From Acidobacteriaceae bacterium (lineage in GTDB: Bacteria; Acidobacteriota; Terriglobia; Terriglobales; Acidobacteriaceae), in contig JARLFX010000119.1 in assembly GCA_031296355.1 (NCBI GenBank), forward strand, positions 1-12,312: a stretch of 12,312 bases of DNA. The letters are read 5' to 3'. Every line of letters begins with the position of its first letter. The first letter of the stretch is position 1. Below the pieces are notes generated by a model, which saw only the letters and a list, made by a program, of their open reading frames with translations, had not been told where the DNA came from and made no database searches. Position numbers and translations under genes: made by a program. Shown here in pieces: positions 1 to 5,211 of the stretch.

Positions 1-70
1 CGCAGTCTAGCACTCCCACGCCCAATTTACCTTTTTCCCGCCTTTGCTATGAGACTCTATAGGCATACGC

Positions 71-1717
71 ATGAGCTCCTCCGTCACCCTCGATGAGCCG
101 TCCGGCCTATCCATGAGCGCGCCCACACCGCTCTGGAAGCCGCGCGCCAACAAGTGGGCCATCGCAATTACCGTCACTCTCGCCACCTTCATGGAGGTGC
201 TCGATACCGCGATCGCCAACGTGGCTCTTCCCCACATCGCCGGCGGCCTCGGCGCATCGCAGGACGAAGCCACCTGGGTCCTTACCTCCTACCTCGTCGC
301 CAACGCAGTCATTCTGCCCGCCAGCGCCTACCTCACCACCTTCATCGGCCGCAAAAAGTTCTACATGATCTGCGTGGTCCTCTTCGGCATCAGTTCCATG
401 CTCTGCGGACTGGCGCCGTCGCTTCCCCTGCTCATCTTCTTTCGCGTCCTGCAGGGCATCGGCGGCGGCGGCCTCGCCCCATCCGAACAGTCCATCCTGG
501 CAGACACCTTTTCGCCCAAGGAGCGCGGTCAGGCCTTCGCCCTCTATGGCATCGCCGTCGTCGTCGCCCCCGCCATCGGCCCCACGCTCGGCGGCTGGAT
601 TACAGACAACTACGACTGGCGCTGGATCTTCTTCATCAACATCCCCATTGCCATCCTCTCGCTCTTCCTCACCAATCGCCTGGTCGAAGATCCACCCTGG
701 GTCAAAAAAGAAGTCGCCATCTCCCACAAGCGCGGCCTTAATCTCGATTACTTCGGCTTTGCCCTGCTCGCCATCGGCTTTGGCTCGCTGGAGTTCATCC
801 TCGACAAAGGGCAGGAAGATGACTGGTTTGGCTCGCACCTCATCCTCTACTTCGTCATCGCCTGCGTTGCGGCCCTGGTCACGCTCATCTTCTGGGAGAT
901 GCGTCAGATCCGCAACGGCCATCGCCCCATCCTGAACCTCACCCTCTTCCGCAAAAAGACCTTTGCCATCGCCTTCACCCTGATGTTTGTGCTCGGCTTC
1001 ACCCTCTACGCCACCACCGTGCTGCTCCCGCAATTCGTACAGACCCTGCTCGGATACACCGCCGAACTCGCCGGCTTCGTCATCTCACCCGGCGGCTTTG
1101 CCACCATGCTGATGATGCCCATCGCCGGCTTCCTCGTCAGCCGCGTCGACCTTCGATACATGATGGGCACGGGCTTCCTCATCCTCGGCTTCGCGCTGGT
1201 GGGCATGCATACGCTCAATCTGCAGGTGAGCTACGGCTACGTCGCCATGCTGCGCGTCTTTCAGGCCGCGGGCCTCGCCTTCCTCTTCCTGCCCATCAAC
1301 TTCGTCTCCTACACTGGCATTCCACAGACGCAGAACAACGATGTCTCCGGCCTCACCAACCTCGCCCGCAACATCGGCGGCAGCTGCGGCACCGCATTCC
1401 TCACCACCATGATGGCTCGTCGGGTCCAGGCGCACCAGAACAACATGGTGCGCAACCTCGTCCCCTCATCGCCCATCTTCCAGTCGCAGATCCACGCCCT
1501 CAGCCAGGTCTTCGTCGCCCACGCCATGGCGCCCAACATGACGGCAGCAAGCTTCATGGCGCAGGCCTTCATCTACCAGCAGATGTACCGTCAGGCCGTG
1601 ATGCTCTCGTATCTCGATGTCATCTCAGTGCTCGCCACCGGCTGCTTCATGATGCTTCCTCTGGTCATGCTGATCGGCAAGATCAAGAAACCAAAAGAAG
1701 ACGCCCCCATGCATTAG
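71..1717 (+). CDS. DHA2-family (EmrB/QacA-type) MFS drug efflux transporter
   Basis: This is a 548-residue inner-membrane protein with about 14 hydrophobic helices, the length and topology of proton-driven DHA2 exporters. Family motifs are visible in order: the TM1 signature LDTAIANVALPHI (about residues 44-56), a motif-A-like loop GRKKFYM (93-99), motif B with RVLQGIGGG (125-133), and the antiporter motif C, GPTLGGW (170-176), followed by DWRWIFFINIP. These support export of small hydrophobic compounds; the substrate cannot be read. EmrB-type pumps often work with a membrane-fusion protein (EmrA) encoded just upstream, but only 70 bases precede the gene here, so that cannot be checked. The ATG at 71 has a weak AGG about 8 bases upstream. 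An in-frame ATG at 113 would shorten the cytoplasmic N-terminus without touching TM1. The family assignment is firm; the exact start is less so. Confidence 0.93.
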   Translation: MSSSVTLDEPSGLSMSAPTPLWKPRANKWAIAITVTLATFMEVLDTAIANVALPHIAGGLGASQDEATWVLTSYLVANAVILPASAYLTTFIGRKKFYMICVVLFGISSMLCGLAPSLPLLIFFRVLQGIGGGGLAPSEQSILADTFSPKERGQAFALYGIAVVVAPAIGPTLGGWITDNYDWRWIFFINIPIAILSLFLTNRLVEDPPWVKKEVAISHKRGLNLDYFGFALLAIGFGSLEFILDKGQEDDWFGSHLILYFVIACVAALVTLIFWEMRQIRNGHRPILNLTLFRKKTFAIAFTLMFVLGFTLYATTVLLPQFVQTLLGYTAELAGFVISPGGFATMLMMPIAGFLVSRVDLRYMMGTGFLILGFALVGMHTLNLQVSYGYVAMLRVFQAAGLAFLFLPINFVSYTGIPQTQNNDVSGLTNLARNIGGSCGTAFLTTMMARRVQAHQNNMVRNLVPSSPIFQSQIHALSQVFVAHAMAPNMTAASFMAQAFIYQQMYRQAVMLSYLDVISVLATGCFMMLPLVMLIGKIKKPKEDAPMH

Positions 1718-1740
1718 CGAGCAGCCACGAACCTTTCTGA

Positions 1741-1770
1741 TTTGTCATTCTGAGCGAAGCGAAGAATCTC
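1741..1770. repeat. REP-like hairpin repeat, copy 1 (TGTCATTCTGAGCG family)
   Basis: This is a short intergenic palindromic repeat just after the efflux gene. The arms ATTCT (1747-1751) and AGAAT (1763-1767) flank a GAGCG-AAGCGA centre. Related copies occur at 2038, 5052, 8136, 9150, 9549 and 11303. It resembles the extragenic REP repeats common in Acidobacteriaceae. No transposase of the REP-associated (RAYT) type is in the window. Confidence 0.8.
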
Positions 1771-1816
1771 AACATACCAATCGCACCACGGCTCATCGTG
1801 GAGTATTCACAGAAGC

Positions 1817-1852
1817 GGGTGCCCCGGGTCTCGCCTTTGAGACCCGGGTTTT
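1817..1852 (+). terminator. HP1 hairpin copy 1, possible rho-independent terminator of the efflux gene
   Basis: A perfect 10-bp stem, CCCGGGTCTC (1823-1832) with GAGACCCGGG (1839-1848), has a six-base loop and is followed by TTTT (1849-1852). The strong GC stem and T-run fit an intrinsic terminator about 105 bases after the efflux stop codon. The same hairpin recurs at 4871 and 11369 without a T-run, so it is primarily a repeat that may have been co-opted as a terminator here. Confidence 0.55.
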
Positions 1853-1904
1853 CACGCAGCACACCCGCATCCGTCGCCAAAAAACTGGAGCAGGCACGCG
1901 AAGA

Positions 1905-1955
1905 GGGTGCCCTATTCATGCGCACTTTGCGATGAGTGGGACATCGTCGCGCAAA
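1905..1955. repeat. HP2 repeat copy 1 (degenerate GGGTGCCCC-ATTCATC hairpin)
   Basis: It begins GGGTGCCCTATTCATG and ends with GATGAGTGGGACATCGTCGC. The two halves can pair as ATTCAT with ATGAGT. It is preceded by CAGGCACGCGAAG (1891-1903), which also precedes the copy at 4951. It starts 88 bases after the HP1 unit at 1817, matching the HP1-HP2 order of the loci at 4871 and 11369. It is shorter and more diverged than the other copies. Confidence 0.7.
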
Positions 1956-2030
1956 CCGGGGTCCCCGGCGAATGCACTTTGTTCGCTGGGGTGGAAGCGG
2001 CAACCGCTCCCGCCCACCTCCCCGCCATTC

Positions 2031-2115
2031 TCAACAGTGTCATTCTGAGCCGCAGGAGAAGAATCCCGACACTCCCCACATCACCCATACCGCCAAAAAG
2101 TTTCCGCAGCACAAA
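2031..2115. repeat. Composite repeat tail, copy 1 (includes REP-like variant at 2038-2068)
   Basis: About 85 bases here align with 5045-5130. Both begin TCAACAGTGTCAT, carry a variant of the TGTCATTCTGAG hairpin, then share CTCCCCACATCACCCATACC and a diverged end (GCACAAAC against GCACAGAC). The match stops exactly where the transposase-like reading frame begins, at about 2114, so the remnant joins the repeat at its edge. Confidence 0.75.
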
Positions 2116-2656
2116 CGCCATCGCCGCAATGGACTTCCTCACCGTACCGACGCTGACCTTCGGCCTGCTGCACTGCTTCTTCGTCATCTCGCATGACCGG
2201 AGACGCATTCTGCACTTTGGTGTCACAAAGCATCCGAGCAGTGCCTGGGTCTCGCAGCAGTTGCGGAATGCGTTTCCTTATGACTCTGCCTCGAAGTATC
2301 TAATCTTTGATCGTGGCGCCAACTTCAATGACGAAGTCGTGGATACGATAAAGAACCTCGGCATCATGCCCAAGCGAACGTCATTCCGTAGCCCTTGGCA
2401 GAATGGAGTAGCCGAACGCTGGGTTGGAAACTGCCGAAGAGACTTGCTGGACCATGTGATTGTGCTCAACGAAGCGCATCTGCGGCGGCTGATGGCTGAG
2501 TACGTTCGCTATTACCACGAGGACCGAACGCATCTCGGACTGAAGAAGGAAACGCCAGCGGGTCGTGTGGTGGCAAAGGATACAGATGCGGCTTGCCGGG
2601 TTGTATCTATGCCGAGGCTCGGCGGCCTGCACCATCGCTACGATCTGGCTGCCTGA
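2114..2656 (+). pseudogene. 5'-truncated DDE transposase / integrase core (IS481/IS3-like)
   Basis: The frame from NAIAAMDFLTV to the stop at 2656 is a retroviral-type integrase catalytic core (rve). With the ATG at 2129 as residue 1, the likely catalytic acidic residues are D2 (MDF), D61 (LIFDRGANF) and E96 (GVAERWVG). The spacing of 34 residues between the second D and the E fits the DD(35)E pattern. Also typical are SPWQNGVAERWVG, YYHEDRTHLGL and the C-terminal LGGLHHRYDLAA. The N-terminal helix-turn-helix DNA-binding half is missing. The frame is technically open back to 1907, but that upstream part is translated intergenic repeat. It is therefore a transposase relic, unlikely to be active. 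No terminal inverted repeats pairing across it were found. IS481 against IS3 placement is uncertain. Confidence 0.85.
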
Positions 2657-2996
2657 ATCTTTTTGCGTGGCTGAACTGAAATCTTCTATTTCATACGAGC
2701 GGAGGTGCGTCGGCGGAGTAGATTCGCACCTTCAAAACCATGTTTTGCGTACACGCTTCTAAGCCGTAAAGCTCCCCAACTACATAATCGCATAGGTATT
2801 AACCTTCTTAACCTTGCAAATTATGGCCCGATGGTAATTTGGCGAGACACAGGCAATTATGATTGCCGCCGCCACAGCTACCCGGAACTGGACGTATGCT
2901 CAGCCCTTTATTAGCTGGCCCGTACTTCTTCATGTTTTGCATCGCTTTAGCTTCGTCAGCCGCTTCGCGCTTCTGTGTCGAGTTCTGCTGTTGGGC
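2657..2996. other. Gene-free AT-richer stretch after the transposase remnant
   Basis: No convincing gene is seen; the short open frames here lack ribosome binding sites and recognisable sequence. The only structure noticed is a hairpin, AGGTGCG (2703-2709) with CGCACCT (2725-2731), shortly after the transposase stop. It could belong to the right end of the lost insertion element. Base composition is visibly more AT-rich than in the flanking genes. Confidence 0.5.
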
Positions 2997-3368
2997 CTAG
3001 GCCTGTATGCCCGGTTGGCGAACAACATCTCGCCGGTACACTATCCAGAAATAGAGATATGCTGCCACGTTAATCCCGATAACCAGCAGACACGTCCATA
3101 CAATTTTAGCAGAAAGGGCGGACTGATCATTAGTGAGCAAATATGCAAACATGAATAGCCACAACAGCAGTGCGGTTATGCCTACCGGAACAAATCCAAC
3201 GAGAAGTGAGACAAAGAGCGTCCTCCCTACTACCGTAGTTGAGTTCACGAACGGCCCTGACAGAAGCATAAATACAGTAAAAGCAACATTAATCCACCAT
3301 ATAAATACTAAGACCCTATTGAGCTTAGCGTTGTGTGACAACCGATGTATTAATCCAGATTGCGGCAT
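2997..3368 (-). CDS. Small three-helix membrane protein of unknown function
   Basis: This encodes 123 residues with three strongly hydrophobic segments: about residues 18-37 (VLVFIWWINVAFTVFMLL), 50-77 (LFVSLLVGFVPVGITALLLWLF) and 88-112 (WTCLLVIGINVAAYLYFWIVY). A short charged tail with YRRD follows the last helix. The last helix with its adjoining residues loosely resembles the PLDc_N-type membrane anchors seen in many small proteins, but no family is claimed. The case for a real gene rests on a good Shine-Dalgarno GAGG at 3377-3380, eight bases before the ATG, a TATGAT box at 3389-3394, and the coherent hydrophobic pattern. It lies alone in an AT-richer islet beside a transposase relic, so acquisition by transfer is plausible. 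Function is unknown. Confidence 0.65.
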   Translation of the reverse strand: MPQSGLIHRLSHNAKLNRVLVFIWWINVAFTVFMLLSGPFVNSTTVVGRTLFVSLLVGFVPVGITALLLWLFMFAYLLTNDQSALSAKIVWTCLLVIGINVAAYLYFWIVYRRDVVRQPGIQA

Positions 3369-3388
3369 TAAAATTGCCTCGTTTGTTT

Positions 3389-3394
3389 ATCATA
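3389..3394 (-). promoter_or_regulatory. Possible -10 box (TATGAT) for the small membrane protein gene
   Basis: On the minus strand TATGAT lies 20 bases before the ATG and just upstream of the GAGG ribosome binding site. No good -35 hexamer is seen at the expected distance, so the call is tentative. Confidence 0.35.
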
Positions 3395-3513
3395 TTTTTG
3401 AGCTGCAGATCGGCATCATTGAGATAGAAGCTGCTTGAGGTCTAGACCCACTTCAACGCTGAGGCAAGGCCCAAGACATCCTCCTATCCCCGTACTAACG
3501 TTCCTATCTGTAT

Positions 3514-3572
3514 TCTGGTGGCGGGTGGCCCATGCATCCCCTCTTGGCGACCTATTCTAACTCGCCACCAGA
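3514..3572. repeat. 10-bp inverted repeat flanking a degenerate GGGTGGCCC unit
   Basis: TCTGGTGGCG (3514-3523) and CGCCACCAGA (3563-3572) are perfect inverted repeats separated by 39 bases. Inside is GGGTGGCCCATGCATCCC (3523-3540), which resembles the head of the HP1/HP2 units. The right arm ends two bases before the HP2 copy at 3575. It may be a diverged first half of the composite repeat or an independent stem-loop. Confidence 0.6.
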
Positions 3573-3574
3573 TC

Positions 3575-3639
3575 GGGTGCCCCATTCATCACGCAGTTTC
3601 ATCGCGGGATGAGTGGGATATCGTCGCGGCAGCGGCGAC
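3575..3639. repeat. HP2 repeat copy 2
   Basis: This is a full copy: GGGTGCCCCATTCATCACGC at the left and GATGAGTGGGATATCGTCGC at the right, ending AGCGGCGAC. CCCATTCATC pairs with GATGAGTGGG over ten positions with one G-T wobble, and CGC/GCG can extend the stem inward. Bases 3640-3713 after it hold nothing recognised. Confidence 0.8.
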
Positions 3640-3713
3640 CGCCTTCTGTTCGGAACGGCGCGAGGTCATCGTAACCGCATACTGCTGTCTTGTGTCATCG
3701 GGCCGGTAGGCGG

Positions 3714-3765
3714 GTCATCCATGAACTATCCATGCAACCACCGTGCGTCATCCATGAACCATCCA
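3714..3765. repeat. Two 19-base direct repeats with a 33-base period
   Basis: GTCATCCATGAACTATCCA (3714-3732) and GTCATCCATGAACCATCCA (3747-3765) differ at one base. A weaker third partial unit (ACCGTCCACG) may follow. They lie 75-130 bases upstream of the M23 peptidase gene. The function is unknown; a regulator-binding tandem site or simple duplication are both possible. Confidence 0.65.
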
Positions 3766-3826
3766 CAAACCGTCCACGAGAAAACACGGTGGAGGGTACC
3801 CGCAGCATCCCTCCAAACCCGAGTAG

Positions 3827-3832
3827 TACACT
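3827..3832 (+). promoter_or_regulatory. Putative -10 box (TACACT) close to the M23 gene start
   Basis: TACACT lies nine bases before the ATG at 3842. Transcription would begin within about three bases of the start codon, giving a leaderless or nearly leaderless mRNA. No clear Shine-Dalgarno site is seen, only TGGG. Confidence 0.4.
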
Positions 3833-3841
3833 TGGGCCATC

Positions 3842-4861
3842 ATGAAATCCCTTCTCGCCCTGCTTCTGGCCGCCGCCGCTCTTCCTGCGCTCGCACAGGC
3901 TCCCGCCTTCACGCTCAAAGACGCAAAGGCTCTCGGCGCGGCAGACACCGCCCAGTTCTACGCCGCAAACACCGCGCCCATCTGGGATGCACTCTCTCCC
4001 GAGATGAAGAAGAACATCAAAGATCCCGCTGGCCTGCAGGACATCCAGCACAAGATCACCGCCATGTTCGGCAAAGAAGAGCGCGTCCTGCATGAGAGCG
4101 TGCTGCTCACTCCCGGCAATGTCTACGCCTACACCCGCATCGTCGAGTTCGAGAAGTCCGAGCAGAGCTTCCTCTTCCAGTGGAGCTTCAATAGCGACGG
4201 CAAGGTCATCGTCGGCTTCGGCATCCACCTGGAGCCCAACGTCGCGCCCACCAAATTCGCAGACTACAAAGACAAGACCGTCCTCACCCTGCCCCTTACC
4301 GGCGCGTGGACCGTCTACCAGGGCGGCGACTCCGTCGGCGAGAACTACCACGCCGCCTCGATCGATGAGCGCTTCGCCTACGACCTCTGCCTGGTCAAAG
4401 ACGGCGCTCTCTACTCCGGCGACGGCAGCAAGCCAGAGGACTTCTACAGCTTCGGCCAGCCCGTCCGCGCACCCGGCGCTGGCAAGATCGTCTCCGCCGT
4501 TGACCAGTACGCTGACAACGCCCCCGGCAAGATCACCGAATCCGACCCCAGGTCCGGCAACTCCATCGTGATCGACCACGGCAACGGTGAGTTCTCCATG
4601 CTCGCCCACCTCAAGGCCGGCAGCATCAAGGTCAAGGTCGGCGACACGGTGAAAGCCGGCGACCTCCTCGCCCAGGTCGGCCTCACCGGCGACGCCCCCA
4701 TCCCCTTTCTCGACTACCACCTCCAGACCACCTCCGTCTGGCTCAAGGGCAAGGGCCTCCCCATCCAGTTCCAGCACCTCCTGGTTAACGGCAAACCCTC
4801 CCCCACCCCACCCGTCCGCGGCGACATCATCGAAGCCAAACCCACCCCCCTCTCCAAATAA
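3842..4861 (+). CDS. Exported M23-family metallopeptidase-like protein
   Basis: This 339-residue protein has a clear signal peptide (MKSLLALLLAAAALPALAQ, likely cut near ALA-QA), so it acts outside the cytoplasm. An N-terminal alpha/beta region (about 25-130) resembles the DUF3887-type domains that accompany some peptidases. The C-terminal half is a LytM/M23 beta-barrel: NYHAASIDERFAYD (H170, D181 as likely zinc ligands), PVRAPGAGKIVSA, GNSIVIDHGNGEFSMLAHL (H256), the biotinyl-lipoyl-like KVGDTVKAGDLLAQVGLTGD, and a final motif PFLDYHLQ (289-295). M23 enzymes cleave peptidoglycan cross-bridges or small peptides. The last motif is normally PHLHF or PHLHYHLQ; here D291 replaces a histidine, leaving H293. 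It may be an enzyme variant or a non-catalytic binding protein. The start is fixed by the signal peptide. Confidence 0.85.
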   Translation: MKSLLALLLAAAALPALAQAPAFTLKDAKALGAADTAQFYAANTAPIWDALSPEMKKNIKDPAGLQDIQHKITAMFGKEERVLHESVLLTPGNVYAYTRIVEFEKSEQSFLFQWSFNSDGKVIVGFGIHLEPNVAPTKFADYKDKTVLTLPLTGAWTVYQGGDSVGENYHAASIDERFAYDLCLVKDGALYSGDGSKPEDFYSFGQPVRAPGAGKIVSAVDQYADNAPGKITESDPRSGNSIVIDHGNGEFSMLAHLKAGSIKVKVGDTVKAGDLLAQVGLTGDAPIPFLDYHLQTTSVWLKGKGLPIQFQHLLVNGKPSPTPPVRGDIIEAKPTPLSK

Positions 4862-4870
4862 CCGTAATCT

Positions 4871-4911
4871 GGGTGCCCCGGGTCTCGCTTCTGTGACCCG
4901 GGCGCGATGCC
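4871..4911. repeat. HP1 hairpin repeat copy 2
   Basis: GGGTGCCCCGGGTCTC is followed by GTGACCCGGG. The arms 4877-4886 and 4893-4902 pair with one T-T mismatch. It ends with GCGATGCCC, a tail also seen near 11400. It starts ten bases after the M23 stop and could act as a transcript 3' end, although no T-run follows. Confidence 0.75.
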
Positions 4912-4950
4912 CTCATCACCTACAACCGTTTACGGACAGGCACGCGAAGC

Positions 4951-5013
4951 GGGTGCCCCATTCATCACGCGGCCTCATGCGGGATGAGTGGGACATCGTC
5001 GCGCAGCGGCGAC
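4951..5013. repeat. HP2 repeat copy 3
   Basis: GGGTGCCCCATTCATCACGC on the left and GATGAGTGGGACATCGTCGC on the right end in AGCGGCGAC. It starts 80 bases after the HP1 unit at 4871 and is preceded by CAGGCACGCGAAG (4937-4949), shared with the copy at 1905. Confidence 0.8.
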
Positions 5014-5044
5014 GCTCCTGCCCATCTTCCCACCACCACACCTT

Positions 5045-5145
5045 TCAACAGTGTCATCCTGAGCCGCGGGCGAAGGACCCCGACGCTCCCCACATCACCC
5101 ATACCGCCAGAGAGCTTCCTCCGCACAGACCCGGGTGCAATGCCC
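5045..5145. repeat. Composite repeat tail, copy 2 (REP-like variant 5052-5080 plus partial HP1)
   Basis: 5045-5130 aligns with 2031-2115, including CTCCCCACATCACCCATACC. At its end, AGACCCGGGTGCAATGCCC (5127-5145) repeats the right arm and tail of HP1 (compare 4896-4911), as if the element were closed by a half HP1 unit. No gene is seen between 4862 and 5211. Confidence 0.7.
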
Positions 5146-5199
5146 CTCCGCCTCGCATGATGTCGGCGTGCAGAAATTCCTCCCTCAGCCTTCCCACGC

Positions 5200-5205
5200 T
5201 ACAAT
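5200..5205 (+). promoter_or_regulatory. Putative -10 box (TACAAT) six bases before the S9 peptidase start
   Basis: TACAAT differs from TATAAT at one base and sits exactly six bases before the ATG at 5212. The transcript would start at or next to the A of ATG. The -35 region at 17-base spacing (TTCCTC, 5177-5182) is poor, and the preceding bases are pyrimidine-rich with no Shine-Dalgarno. Confidence 0.5.
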
Positions 5206-5211
5206 TCCTTC

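Noticed and set aside
107..1033. 308-residue minus-strand open frame opposite the efflux gene
   Set aside because: Its Gly/Glu/Asp-rich composition is the antisense shadow of a high-GC gene, with no motif or ribosome binding site; the opposite strand has a clear MFS protein.
1907..2113. N-terminal extension of the transposase frame
   Set aside because: These codons translate the HP2 and tail repeats, as shown by matching DNA at 4951-5130 with no transposase attached.
2705..3158. Short plus-strand open frames in the AT-rich islet
   Set aside because: They lack ribosome binding sites, hydrophobic or domain patterns, and partly oppose the better-supported minus-strand membrane gene.
3714..3765. 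Possible CRISPR array
   Set aside because: Only two 19-base units and a 14-base spacer, no cas genes, and the repeat is too short.
3695..4777. 360-residue minus-strand open frame opposite the M23 gene
   Set aside because: It is low-complexity Val/Gly/Asp/Leu sequence mirroring the codon bias of the plus-strand gene; no domain is recognisable.
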